Of a stretch of DNA of 64,000 nt, positions 50,448 to 62,907 are shown in pieces (position 1 is the first letter of the stretch; each line of letters opens with the position of its first letter). The notes beneath the pieces were generated by a model that was not told where the DNA came from, did no database searches, and saw only the letters and a program-made list of their open reading frames with translations. Source of the DNA: Pseudomonas chlororaphis (GTDB lineage Bacteria > Pseudomonadota > Gammaproteobacteria > Pseudomonadales > Pseudomonadaceae); NCBI RefSeq assembly GCF_003731765.1, contig NZ_MOAL01000001.1:620001-684000 (forward strand), read 5' to 3'. The translations under genes and the position numbers were made by a program.

Positions 50448-51977
50448 GTGTCAGTGGAACTTTGGCAGCAGTGCGTGGAGCTTCTGCGTGATGAGCTGCC
50501 TGCCCAGCAATTCAACACTTGGATCCGTCCGCTACAGGTCGAAGCCGAAGGCGACGAGTTGCGTGTCTACGCACCGAATCGCTTTGTTCTCGATTGGGTC
50601 AATGAAAAGTACCTGGGCCGCGTGCTCGAACTGCTGGATGAGCATGGCAATGGCATGGCGCCGGCGCTTTCCTTATTAATAGGCAGCAAACGCAGTTCGG
50701 CGCCCCGTGCGGCACCGAATGCACCGTTGGCCGCTGCCGCCTCTCAGGCACAGCAAGCCGCGGCTGCCGCTCCGGTCAGCAACACCACGCCCGCCGCCGC
50801 AACGGCACCGAGCAAACCGGCCGCCACGCAGAAAGCCGCCGAGGTCAGTGAAGAACCTTCTCGCGACAGCTTCGACCCCATGGCGGGCGCCAGCTCCCAG
50901 CAGGCTCCGGTTCGCGCCGAGCAACGCACCGTTCAGGTCGAGGGTGCGCTCAAGCACACCAGCTACCTGAACCGCACCTTCACCTTCGAGAACTTCGTCG
51001 AAGGCAAGTCCAACCAACTGGCCCGTGCTGCGGCCTGGCAGGTCGCGGACAACCCCAAGCACGGTTACAACCCGCTGTTTCTTTATGGCGGCGTCGGCTT
51101 GGGTAAAACCCACTTGATGCACGCTGTGGGTAACCACCTATTAAAGAAGAACCCGAATGCCAAGGTCGTGTACCTGCATTCCGAGCGTTTCGTGGCGGAC
51201 ATGGTCAAGGCGTTGCAGCTCAACGCGATCAACGAGTTCAAGCGCTTCTACCGTTCGGTGGATGCGTTGCTGATCGACGATATTCAGTTCTTCGCCCGTA
51301 AAGAGCGTTCCCAGGAAGAGTTTTTCCACACCTTCAACGCCCTCCTGGAAGGTGGCCAACAGGTGATTCTCACCAGTGACCGCTACCCGAAAGAGATCGA
51401 AGGCCTGGAAGAACGCCTGAAGTCGCGTTTCGGCTGGGGCCTGACGGTGGCGGTAGAACCACCTGAGTTGGAAACCCGCGTGGCGATCCTGATGAAGAAG
51501 GCCGACCAGGCCAAAGTCGATCTGCCTCACGATGCGGCGTTCTTTATCGCCCAGCGTATTCGCTCCAACGTGCGTGAGCTCGAAGGCGCGCTCAAGCGCG
51601 TTATCGCTCACTCGCACTTCATGGGCCGCGACATCACCATCGAGCTGATTCGCGAATCCCTGAAGGACCTGCTGGCTCTGCAAGACAAACTGGTCTCTGT
51701 GGATAACATTCAGCGCACCGTCGCCGAGTACTACAAGATCAAGATCTCCGATCTGTTGTCCAAGCGCCGCTCGCGTTCCGTTGCGCGGCCGCGTCAGGTA
51801 GCCATGGCCTTGTCCAAGGAGCTGACCAACCACAGCCTGCCGGAAATCGGCGATGTGTTTGGTGGCCGCGATCACACCACGGTCTTGCACGCGTGCCGCA
51901 AGATCAATGAACTTAAGGAATCCGACGCGGACATCCGCGAGGACTACAAGAACCTGCTGCGTACACTGACCACTTGA
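50448..51977 (+). CDS. dnaA: chromosomal replication initiator protein DnaA
   Basis: 509 residues from a GTG at 50448 with AGGGG about 7 nt upstream. Domain I covers about 1-85, followed by an Ala/Pro-rich linker. AAA+ domain III has GGVGLGKTH and [12 protein letters not shown]-binding domain IV carries the signature of the family, [21 protein letters not shown]. It binds the boxes directly upstream and opens oriC. A perfect DnaA box inside the gene (51698-51706) may add autoregulation. Confidence 0.98.
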   Translation: MSVELWQQCVELLRDELPAQQFNTWIRPLQVEAEGDELRVYAPNRFVLDWVNEKYLGRVLELLDEHGNGMAPALSLLIGSKRSSAPRAAPNAPLAAAASQAQQAAAAAPVSNTTPAAATAPSKPAATQKAAEVSEEPSRDSFDPMAGASSQQAPVRAEQRTVQVEGALKHTSYLNRTFTFENFVEGKSNQLARAAAWQVADNPKHGYNPLFLYGGVGLGKTHLMHAVGNHLLKKNPNAKVVYLHSERFVADMVKALQLNAINEFKRFYRSVDALLIDDIQFFARKERSQEEFFHTFNALLEGGQQVILTSDRYPKEIEGLEERLKSRFGWGLTVAVEPPELETRVAILMKKADQAKVDLPHDAAFFIAQRIRSNVRELEGALKRVIAHSHFMGRDITIELIRESLKDLLALQDKLVSVDNIQRTVAEYYKIKISDLLSKRRSRSVARPRQVAMALSKELTNHSLPEIGDVFGGRDHTTVLHACRKINELKESDADIREDYKNLLRTLTT

Positions 51978-52015
51978 TGACACCAGCGCAGCTTATTAAG
52001 GCAAGGGACTAGACC

Positions 52016-53119
52016 ATGCATTTCACCATTCAACGCGAAGCCCTGTTGAAACCCCTGCAACTGGTCGCCGGCGTCGTCGAACGCCGTCAGACCTTGCCGG
52101 TACTTTCCAACGTGCTGCTGGTTGTCGAAGGCCAGCAGCTGTCGCTGACCGGTACCGACCTTGAAGTCGAGCTGGTCGGTCGCGTGCAACTTGAAGAACC
52201 CGCCGAGCCCGGCGAGATCACCGTGCCTGCGCGCAAGCTGATGGACATCTGCAAGAGCCTGCCCAACGACGCCTTGATCGATATCAAGGTCGATGAGCAG
52301 AAGCTGGTGGTGAAAGCCGGTCGTAGCCGCTTCACCCTGTCCACCTTGCCAGCCAATGACTTCCCTACTGTGGAAGAAGGCCCTGGCTCGCTGACCTGCA
52401 GCCTGGACCAGAGCAAGCTGCGTCGCTTGATCGAACGCACCAGCTTCGCCATGGCCCAGCAGGACGTGCGCTACTACCTCAACGGCATGCTGCTGGAAGT
52501 GTCTGCCGGGATCATCCGCGCGGTCGCTACCGACGGTCACCGCCTGGCCATGTGCTCGATGCAGGCCGACATCGGTCAGCCGGACCGCCACCAGGTGATC
52601 GTGCCGCGTAAAGGCATCCTGGAGCTGGCGCGTCTGCTCACCGAGCCGGACGGCAATGTCAGCATCGTGTTGGGTCAGCATCATATTCGCGCCACCACCG
52701 GCGAGTTCACCTTCACCTCCAAGCTGGTGGACGGCAAGTTCCCGGACTACGAGCGCGTGCTGCCAAAAGGTGGTGACAAGCTGGTACTGGGCGACCGTCA
52801 GGCACTGCGTGAAGCGTTCAGCCGCACGGCGATCCTGTCCAACGAGAAGTACCGTGGTATCCGTCTGCAACTGGCCAATGGTCAGCTGAAAATCCAGGCC
52901 AACAACCCGGAGCAGGAAGAAGCGGAAGAAGAAGTGGGCGTGGAATACAACGGCGGCTCCCTGGAGATCGGCTTCAACGTCAGCTACCTGCTGGACGTGT
53001 TGGGCGTGATGACCACCGAGCAGGTGCGTCTGATCCTCTCCGACTCCAACAGCAGCGCCCTGGTCCAGGAGTCCGACAACGACGACTCGGCCTACGTTGT
53101 CATGCCGATGCGCCTGTAA
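52016..53119 (+). CDS. dnaN: DNA polymerase III beta sliding clamp
   Basis: 367 residues, the usual clamp length, made of three similar domains. N-terminus MHFTIQREALLKPLQLVAGVVERRQTLPVLSN and C-terminus YVVMPMRL, which are the standard ends. Follows dnaA by 38 bp. Confidence 0.98.
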   Translation: MHFTIQREALLKPLQLVAGVVERRQTLPVLSNVLLVVEGQQLSLTGTDLEVELVGRVQLEEPAEPGEITVPARKLMDICKSLPNDALIDIKVDEQKLVVKAGRSRFTLSTLPANDFPTVEEGPGSLTCSLDQSKLRRLIERTSFAMAQQDVRYYLNGMLLEVSAGIIRAVATDGHRLAMCSMQADIGQPDRHQVIVPRKGILELARLLTEPDGNVSIVLGQHHIRATTGEFTFTSKLVDGKFPDYERVLPKGGDKLVLGDRQALREAFSRTAILSNEKYRGIRLQLANGQLKIQANNPEQEEAEEEVGVEYNGGSLEIGFNVSYLLDVLGVMTTEQVRLILSDSNSSALVQESDNDDSAYVVMPMRL

Positions 53120-53139
53120 TCATGCTCAGCAGAAGCTAG

Positions 53140-56665
<3,526 letters not shown>

Positions 56666-56681
56666 TCAGCAGCTGCACCCC

Positions 56682-56713
56682 AAAAGCCAACGCCTAGCGT
56701 TGGCTTTTTTTTG
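56682..56713 (+). terminator. terminator after gyrB
   Basis: AAAAGCCAACGC and GCGTTGGCTTTT form a perfect stem with a 3-nt loop followed by eight Ts. It ends the dnaA-dnaN-recF-gyrB block. Confidence 0.95.
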
Positions 56714-56779
56714 TGCCGACATCATGGCGTTGTCCGTGGATCATGTAGCTGTTCTGCTTAACAGAAAGGCAAGGAGCCT

Positions 56780-57295
56780 ATGAGTCGATTGAAGATTTCT
56801 CCATGGCTGTCCAGTTCCGGTGGCCCCTTGGTGGTGATGGGTGAGGGTTTCGCCGGTATGTGGCGTGGCCTCGACGGCCATCCCTCGGATTACCACAGGG
56901 CGTGTCAGATTGATGACTATGCCGGCCGACTGGAGGGCGTTGATGGCGACATTCTTGTTCTGGGTGACGAGCCTTTGGACACGGCGATTGCCACGGCGGA
57001 CGATGCCTTGCTGATTATCCGATGGATATGCGCCCCATCTGAGGCCGAGGTGCTGGCGCAGCTTGATCTGCTTGAGCTTGGTTCACTGACCCCGATCGAG
57101 CGGTTGAGTATTGATTGGGCAAGCGACGCGCTGGTGCTGTTTGACGGGGCCGAGCGGTTTGACCCACAGGCTTGTCTGCACCTTCAACTGTTGTCGCCGC
57201 ACAGCGAGGTATCGACATTCCGCTACCAGCCCACGGCCGATACCGCCCTGCTGATCCACCAGATAGTGCCTCGCCAGTGGGCCCATCCGTACTGA
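56780..57295 (+). CDS. Imm21-like immunity protein
   Basis: 171 residues, no signal peptide. The N-terminal run ISPWLSSSGGPLVVMGEGF has the Trp and Gly-Gly-Pro motif described for the Imm21 family of polymorphic-toxin immunity proteins. It is followed by the SDYHRACQIDDYAG and ILVLGDEPLDTAI runs also typical of it. AGGAG lies upstream of the ATG. No toxin gene is next to it, so it would be an orphan immunity gene. It is followed 12 bp later by a second small gene with a similar style of sequence. Assignment is by remembered pattern. Confidence 0.65.
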   Translation: MSRLKISPWLSSSGGPLVVMGEGFAGMWRGLDGHPSDYHRACQIDDYAGRLEGVDGDILVLGDEPLDTAIATADDALLIIRWICAPSEAEVLAQLDLLELGSLTPIERLSIDWASDALVLFDGAERFDPQACLHLQLLSPHSEVSTFRYQPTADTALLIHQIVPRQWAHPY

Positions 57296-57307
57296 GGTTT
57301 GGCCTGC

Positions 57308-57763
57308 ATGGATAGGCAGCACTACCTTTTTGATGAGCAACGCTACCCCATTGCCTGGCGGTTCAATGCTCGGGATTGTGGGTTGTCCTATAGCGACAAA
57401 CAGCGTCTGTGCTTGTACCAGCAGGCGCAGTCCCAGGCGCTATGGGATGAGCGGGTTGCGGTTTCGCACCTGATGAGCGTCAGCGCTGGGACGTTCCAGG
57501 TCAGCGAAACGATCACTCTGGATTTCAAGCGTCGGGCTGACGGCGTTGGGTTTTTCCAGAAGGCCCTAGAGGGTGAGGAATGGCTCTGGTTGTTCTGGGG
57601 CCGGGATTGCGCGGCGCGGGTGCCCAGTGACGTCTTTGTGAGGTGCTGGGATGACTTCTTTTATCCCGATGACGACAACACCCTGTTGATCATGGAGCAC
57701 AGCGCCAGGGGCATTTTTTCCTGCGAGGAGAGGTTCTTCAGGGGGCGGTTTTTAGGGCGTTGA
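57308..57763 (+). CDS. DUF2947-like small protein, possible immunity protein
   Basis: 151 residues from the ATG at 57308. An upstream in-frame TTG is possible. An acidic, Trp/Phe-rich soluble protein. The C-terminal half (WLFWGRDCAARVPSDVFVRCWDDFFYPDDDNTLLIMEHS) resembles DUF2947 proteins, in which a FxxxWxxFxxxDD run is followed by a short strand. It is encoded directly after the Imm21-like gene and probably co-transcribed. Function is unknown. Membership in an immunity cassette is inferred from its partner. Confidence 0.5.
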   Translation: MDRQHYLFDEQRYPIAWRFNARDCGLSYSDKQRLCLYQQAQSQALWDERVAVSHLMSVSAGTFQVSETITLDFKRRADGVGFFQKALEGEEWLWLFWGRDCAARVPSDVFVRCWDDFFYPDDDNTLLIMEHSARGIFSCEERFFRGRFLGR

Positions 57764-57776
57764 TCGCCCAGCCTTC

Positions 57777-58502
57777 TCAGCTCTGCTCGATTGCCGGGCT
57801 GACGCTTTCCAGCCGATAGCCATAGCCGTAGATGGTCAGCAGTTGCCAGCCCCGGTCTGCCGTCAGCCCCAGTTTGTTGCGCAGGCGGTAGATGTGGGTA
57901 TCCAGGGGCCGGGAAGAGGCGATTTCTTCATGGGTCCAGAAACGCTCATAGAGGTACTCCCGGGACAGCGGTCGCCCCAGGTTGGCGAACAGGCAGCGGG
58001 CCAGCCGGTACTCGCGCTCGGTCAGGCTGATGGGCAGGCCGGCCCGGGTCACAGTCAGTTCCGCATCGTCGAAACTCAAGTCATTGAACACCAGCACCTC
58101 GCTGGCGGCTGTGCGCTGCAGGCCATTGCGCCGCAGCACCGCGGTAACCCTGGCCTTGAGCTCGTTGGGGCGGAAGGGTTTGCTGACGTAGTCGTCGGCG
58201 CCGGCATTCAGGGCCTGGACAATGTCGCTCTCGGCATCGCGGCTGGTGAGCATGATGGCCGCCGGTGGCGCCTCCATGTGCTCCCGGGTCCAGCGCAGCA
58301 GCGACAGGCCGCTAAGGTCAGGCAGTTGCCAGTCGAGAATCAGCAGGTCGAAGGTCTCCCGGCGCAGTTGCCGCAGCAGGTCTTCGCCCCGGGCAAAACA
58401 GTGCAGGCTCCAGGGCTGTTCGGACGGGCCGGGTATCTGTCGCAGTGTCTGTTCTACCCGAGCCAGTTCGGCGGGTTCGTCATCCAGTATTGCGACACGC
58501 AT
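57777..58502 (-). CDS. OmpR-family response regulator
   Basis: 241 residues. Receiver domain with acidic pocket Asp7-Asp8, phosphoacceptor Asp57 (LLILDWQLPD), Thr in MLTS and Lys in VSKPF. Winged-helix output domain (SLTEREYRLARCLFANLGRPLSREYLYERFW; DTHIYRLRNKLG; GYGYRLE). No kinase gene adjoins it on its own strand, but the CHASE2 histidine kinase is encoded 2 kb away on the opposite strand in the same signalling island. That kinase is the probable partner. Convergent with the DUF2947-like gene, with only 13 bp between stops. Confidence 0.9.
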   Translation of the reverse strand: MRVAILDDEPAELARVEQTLRQIPGPSEQPWSLHCFARGEDLLRQLRRETFDLLILDWQLPDLSGLSLLRWTREHMEAPPAAIMLTSRDAESDIVQALNAGADDYVSKPFRPNELKARVTAVLRRNGLQRTAASEVLVFNDLSFDDAELTVTRAGLPISLTEREYRLARCLFANLGRPLSREYLYERFWTHEEIASSRPLDTHIYRLRNKLGLTADRGWQLLTIYGYGYRLESVSPAIEQS

Positions 58503-58725
58503 GCGAGGCAGTTCCTTGAAATCCGGGGAGTGCTGGGGGCGTTGGCGACAAGCGCCCGAGTGGGGGGAGTTTAGGCGTTTGTGTGGAATCTGAACAATTG
58601 TGCTGAATACCCCTGTCGCGCTCCCTGGGTCGGTACGCTGATGTCAAATAGCCGGTAACCCACAGGGCATGTGGGCGCTGGCGTGCAATGGCGAGACAGC
58701 GGCGTGAGTCCGCAAGGAAAGCATC

Positions 58726-59010
58726 ATGGGCAATCTGTTTGGCTCCGGCCTGGGCCAGCGAGCGATCATCGTCAGTGGCCTTCAAGCGACCCGTTTCACC
58801 GGCCTGGTCCTGGCCGCCTATTTGAGTCTGGGCTGCAGCAGCGGCCAGGCGTTCACCGAGCAGCGGCCCACACCGCAGCCTTTCAAGGTTGCGCCCATTC
58901 ACAGTGCTTTGAATGAGACCCTCGGGTTTGCCCCGGGGCTTGAACCGCAGGTGCAACCCATTGCCCTGCCCTCCGGCATTTATGCGCCAGCCCAACGCTG
59001 GGTGTTTTAG
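58726..59010 (+). CDS. small exported protein, probable lipoprotein, unknown function
   Basis: 94 residues with a good ribosome-binding site (AAGGA) before the ATG. A hydrophobic segment at about 23-36 ends in S-L-G-Cys37, a non-canonical lipobox. The mature part is short, Pro-rich and without recognisable domains. It lies divergently from the response regulator and upstream of the FecR-domain and CHASE2 kinase genes, so it may be part of the same sensing unit. That is inferred from position only. Confidence 0.55.
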   Translation: MGNLFGSGLGQRAIIVSGLQATRFTGLVLAAYLSLGCSSGQAFTEQRPTPQPFKVAPIHSALNETLGFAPGLEPQVQPIALPSGIYAPAQRWVF

Positions 59011-59405
59011 GGGCTGGACGGATGATTCTGAACAAATCTGGCAAATCTCCTCCGGCTTCGTTGCGGCGGGTAAATTGGCTCGGGCTGAGTGGCACCTGGA
59101 GCGCGGGATGTGCTCCGACACAGGATGTGTCAACCGCCAGGTTGGCGGGGGCGTGGTCTGTTTGCGGGCCACGCCGAAGGGGAACCAAAAGGAGTGCCTC
59201 TTCAGGATCCAGGATCGATCGACCCGTCGCTTCGGTTCCGACACAGGGATGTGTCACTCCCCTCCCCTTTAGGTTTTTCCGGCAATACTTGCCAGCTCTC
59301 TAGGCGCCAGTCGAGCGCGCCGGGTTCGGCTATCGGCCCGTGACCGGCCTCAGGTATGGTGCGTAGGATTTCGCAGTGACTTCCCCAAGGGCTCACAGAA
59401 CACCC
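59011..59405. repeat. intergenic block with two copies of a GACACA/TGTGTC palindrome
   Basis: GACACAGGATGTGTC at 59117-59131 and GACACAGGGATGTGTC at 59240-59255 are repeated 15-16-bp palindromes about 109 bp apart. Between them are further hairpins: CCGCCA/TGGCGG just after the first copy and GCGTGG/CCACGC near 59150-59174. No gene is convincing here, since open frames on both strands lack ribosome-binding sites. The layout suggests a small non-autonomous mobile repeat or a structured RNA. Confidence 0.45.
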
Positions 59406-60416
59406 ATGAATGACGTCCACCCTTCGCCTTTTCCCAACCCTGGCCCCATGGCTCAGCGCCTGTTGATGGTGAGCGGCCTGCTGGCGACTTTTTTCCTGCC
59501 TCTGGGCCATCTCAACGCCGCGCCCCAGCGCCTGCCCTACATCGATGACCAGCAACAGTGTCGCGGCCAGCCATTGCCGGCGACGGTCGAGCACTTGACC
59601 GGGGAAGCCTGGAAGCTCGACGCCAAGGGACGGGAGATCCTGCTGGAAGAAGGCATGAGCATTGATGAGCAGGAAGGTGTGAAGACCTCGCCTTCGGCCT
59701 TTGTCAGCCTGTCCCTGGGCGATGGTTCGCGGGTCGTGCTGCCGTCCAGTTCCCACATCACCTTGCGCCTCAACCGGCAGCAGCCGATTCCTCAACTGAG
59801 CCTGGAACAGGGCCAGGTCGAGTCTTATGTGATCAAGCGCGACAGTGACTACGACCGCTTTCAGATCCTCACGCCGGTCGGGGTGCTGGGGGTACGTGGT
59901 ACGCATTTTCGCGTGCGTAACGATGATCAGGCATCCCTGGTTGAGGTGCTCAATGGCCAGGTGGCGGTCAGTCGCGAGGAACAATCCGCGGCCGGGAGCA
60001 AGTCGCGTGTTACTAAGCCGGGTGTGGATAAGTCTGCCGGCCCGGTGCCGGGAGAGGTTCAGGTCATGGCCCGGCAAGGGTTGCGCATCCAGCGGCAAGG
60101 GGCGTTGAAACCGGTGGAGCTGCTCCCTGCCCCGCAGTTGCTGGGCCAGTCCGGGCAGTCCGGAAAGCTGCCGTATTGGCGGCTGATTATGAGACCCTTG
60201 CCCGGCGCCCAGCGCTATCGGGCCCAAGTGGCCACGGACAAGGAATTTCGCGACATCAAGCAGGAACAGTTTTCCAGCACACCCGAGATCAGCTTCAGTG
60301 GCTTGAAAGCGTTTTTCTACCACGTACGCCTTTCGGCGTTCGATGAGCAGGGCCTGGAAGGAGAAACCGGGGTCTATGACATCTTTTATTACCCGCCTAC
60401 GGCGCGGGCCGAATAA
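59406..60416 (+). CDS. periplasmic FecR-domain protein
   Basis: 336 residues from the ATG at 59406. An ATG at 59448 is possible. A signal peptide with its hydrophobic core at about 19-34 ends near LNAAPQ. The FecR domain lies at about 75-190 (EGVKTSPSAFVSLSLGDGSRVVLPSSSHITL; TPVGVLGVRGTHFRV). A C-terminal beta-rich domain (GAQRYRAQVATDKEFRDI, HVRLSAFDEQGLEGETGVYDIFYY) looks like a fibronectin-type or carbohydrate-binding sandwich. Unlike classical FecR it has no cytoplasmic anti-sigma part. It lies 18 bp before the CHASE2 kinase gene and probably feeds a periplasmic signal to it. Confidence 0.83.
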   Translation: MNDVHPSPFPNPGPMAQRLLMVSGLLATFFLPLGHLNAAPQRLPYIDDQQQCRGQPLPATVEHLTGEAWKLDAKGREILLEEGMSIDEQEGVKTSPSAFVSLSLGDGSRVVLPSSSHITLRLNRQQPIPQLSLEQGQVESYVIKRDSDYDRFQILTPVGVLGVRGTHFRVRNDDQASLVEVLNGQVAVSREEQSAAGSKSRVTKPGVDKSAGPVPGEVQVMARQGLRIQRQGALKPVELLPAPQLLGQSGQSGKLPYWRLIMRPLPGAQRYRAQVATDKEFRDIKQEQFSSTPEISFSGLKAFFYHVRLSAFDEQGLEGETGVYDIFYYPPTARAE

Positions 60417-60434
60417 GCCAACCGCGGGCTGTCC

Positions 60435-62738
60435 ATGAAGCCCTGGCGTCGCGCCGACGGGCGTGAGCCAAGCCAGGCCCAGCAGCTGTTCCGGCGCCTG
60501 GTCCGGGAATGGCTGGGGGTCAGCCTGATCCTCCTGCCGCTGACCGCCGTGCTATCCCTGAGCCATGGGTTGGCGCTGAACAATCTGCTGTATGACAGCT
60601 TGCGGCGCCTCAGCCCACTGCCCGTGGACCCGCGGATTCTGCTGGTCACCATCGACGATTACAGCCTTAAGCAGCTGGGCCAATGGCCCTGGTCGCGGAC
60701 GGTGCACGGCGCCTTGCTGGACCGTTTGCACGCGGCGCAGGCCAAGGGCGTGTTGTTCGACGTGATCTTCAGTGAGCCCGACCCGCTGCCCGCCAACGAT
60801 GCCCTGTTGGCCAACGCCCTGTGCCGGGCCGGCAATGTTTATTTGCCGGTGCTGCGGGAGAACGTTGCCCGTTATGCACAGCCTCTTGGCGAGCTGGCTC
60901 CGTTGCCGTCCCTGCTGGCGTGTGCCCGGAGCGTCGGCCACATCAATGCCGAGGCCGACCGCGATGGGATTGTGCGCAGCGTGTACCTGCGTGAAGGGCC
61001 TGTGGATAACCCCAAGCCGCAATTGGCCTGGCGGCTCTATGAGTTGGCCCAGCAGGACGTGGCTCAGGCGCAGATGCCGGGCGTCCCTGCGGCAGCCATT
61101 ACCCAGGGCTGGCTGCGTTCCCATGAGGTGCGTATTCCCTTTATCAGCGCCACGGCGGGCTTTCCCAGCGTGCCGTATGTCAGCGTGTTACGCGGGGAGG
61201 TGCCCGCCGAGCTGCTGCGCGATCGCCTGATACTGGTGGGCGCTACGGCGGCCGGTTTGGGGGATCGCTACGTCACTCCGCAATCCGCCCAGCAGGGCAC
61301 CACCCCCGGCATCGAAATCCAGGCCAATGTGCTCAACGGCCTGTTGCAGCAACGCAGCATCGTCGCCCTCGGCGAACTGACGGGGATGTGCCTGTCCCTG
61401 GGTTTGGTGGCGGCGTTGTTGAGCCTGTTGTTGTGGCGTCCGCGACATGCCCTGTGGCTGACCTTGGGTTGCATGGCCGCCGCGTTGCTGGGTTCGGCCC
61501 TGTTGCTGCGCCTGGGGGCTTGGTGGTCCCCGGCGGCCAGTGTGCTGGGCATGTTGCTGGCGTACCTGACCTGGAACTGGCGACGCTTGCGGGTCATCCT
61601 GGCGTACTTCGGCTGGGAGCTGGCGCGCCTGGACGCCGAACCCAAGGTGCTGCCCGAGCGGCGTCGACGCCAGGCGCCGAGCGGTGATGTTTTGCAGGGG
61701 CAGATTGTCGCCTTGGAACAGGCCATGAGCCGCACCCGGGATACCCAACGTTTTATCGCCGATGGTCTGGAGTACCTGCCGGTGGCCACCTTGATCAGCG
61801 ATCCGGGCGGGCGGATTTTGCTGGCCAACCGCAACGCCCGCGAGCTGTTCGCGCACAACCTGGTCGGCAGCGATCTGCTCGCGCAATTGGCCAGCCTGGG
61901 CTACCCGGGGTTGGAGGATCAGACCTTGGCCAGCCTGGTGCCCGTGGAATTTCGCGATACCCAGGAGCGCAGCCTGCGTACTGACCTGGCGCCGCTGTTG
62001 CCGGTGGACAGCGACATCCCCATCGGCTGGCTGCTGAGTCTGACCGACCTCAGCGTTGAGCGTGATGCCGAACGCCAGCGTGGGCTGTTGCTGCGCTTTC
62101 TCTCCCACGACCTGCGTGCGCCCCATTCGGCGATCCTGGCCTTGCTTGACGTGCAGCGCCTTCAGGCGCCCGACGATCAGCCTGTGTATAACCAGATCGA
62201 ACTCCAGGTGCGCCGTGCCCTGGAGTTGACCGAAGCTTTTGTGCAATTGGCCAGGGCCGAGTCCGAGGCCTATCAGTTTGAACCGAGCATGTTCGCCATG
62301 CTGGTGCTGGATGCTTTCGACCAGGCCAACACCCTGGCCCAGCTGAAGCAGATCCAATTGCTCCACGAGCTGGATGACGAGGATGAAGGATTGGTGCTGG
62401 CCGATCAGGCCCTGCTGACCCGGGCCTTGTTCAACCTGCTGGAGAACGCCATCAAATACAGCCCGCCCGGCTCCACGGTGCGTGTGCAACTGCACGCGGA
62501 TGAGCATTGGTTGACTTGTGAAATCATCGATCAGGGCCGGGGGATCGCCGCCGCAGAGTTGCCTCGGTTGTTCAACCAGTACCAGCGCTTTGCCTCGGCC
62601 CAAGGAATCGAAGGGCTCGGTTTGGGCCTGGCCATGGTCAAGGCGGTGGTGGATCGCCATGAGGGGCTTATCCGTTGTCAGAGCGTGGTGGGCCAGGGCA
62701 CGTGCTTCACGCTGGGTCTGCCCTTGCTCAAGGAGTAA
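60435..62738 (+). CDS. CHASE2-domain sensor histidine kinase
   Basis: 767 residues. An N-terminal membrane helix at about 25-50, then a CHASE2 sensor domain in the periplasm (RILLVTIDDYSLKQLGQWPWSR; GVLFDVIFSEPDP; ILVGATAAGLGDRYVTP), three membrane helices at about 310-385, a PAS-like segment (about 440-540), and the kinase core with phospho-acceptor His558 (FLSHDLRAPHSAIL), N box LLENAIKYSPPGS, and G boxes IIDQGRGIA and GLGLGLAMVK. CHASE2 kinases sense unknown extracytoplasmic cues. The co-encoded FecR-domain protein is the likely partner and the OmpR-type regulator the likely output. Confidence 0.9.
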   Translation: MKPWRRADGREPSQAQQLFRRLVREWLGVSLILLPLTAVLSLSHGLALNNLLYDSLRRLSPLPVDPRILLVTIDDYSLKQLGQWPWSRTVHGALLDRLHAAQAKGVLFDVIFSEPDPLPANDALLANALCRAGNVYLPVLRENVARYAQPLGELAPLPSLLACARSVGHINAEADRDGIVRSVYLREGPVDNPKPQLAWRLYELAQQDVAQAQMPGVPAAAITQGWLRSHEVRIPFISATAGFPSVPYVSVLRGEVPAELLRDRLILVGATAAGLGDRYVTPQSAQQGTTPGIEIQANVLNGLLQQRSIVALGELTGMCLSLGLVAALLSLLLWRPRHALWLTLGCMAAALLGSALLLRLGAWWSPAASVLGMLLAYLTWNWRRLRVILAYFGWELARLDAEPKVLPERRRRQAPSGDVLQGQIVALEQAMSRTRDTQRFIADGLEYLPVATLISDPGGRILLANRNARELFAHNLVGSDLLAQLASLGYPGLEDQTLASLVPVEFRDTQERSLRTDLAPLLPVDSDIPIGWLLSLTDLSVERDAERQRGLLLRFLSHDLRAPHSAILALLDVQRLQAPDDQPVYNQIELQVRRALELTEAFVQLARAESEAYQFEPSMFAMLVLDAFDQANTLAQLKQIQLLHELDDEDEGLVLADQALLTRALFNLLENAIKYSPPGSTVRVQLHADEHWLTCEIIDQGRGIAAAELPRLFNQYQRFASAQGIEGLGLGLAMVKAVVDRHEGLIRCQSVVGQGTCFTLGLPLLKE

Positions 62739-62749
62739 AAATCGAGGCA

Positions 62750-62780
62750 AAAAAAACCGGCTTTTCAGGCCGGTTTTTTT
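62750..62780 (+). terminator. terminator after the CHASE2 kinase gene
   Basis: AAAAACCGGC and GCCGGTTTTT form a stem with a 7-nt loop and a T-run on the plus strand. The A-run on the other side would also allow termination of hdtS-side transcripts. A perfect DnaA box follows at 62894-62902. Confidence 0.92.
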
Positions 62781-62907
62781 ATCACCTAAAAACTTATGCA
62801 CGTTTTCAGTGATTTTATGAACTTCAGAAATATGTATTTAAATCATTAGCTTACAGATCAAATCCAGGGCTTTTCGACAATCTCGTACACAGGTTATCCA
62901 CAGATGC

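Noticed and set aside
58480..59244. 254-codon minus frame across the small exported protein and the repeat block
   Set aside because: No ribosome-binding site. It runs through the palindromic repeat and antisense to a gene with a good ribosome-binding site. Probably a spurious frame created by the repeat.
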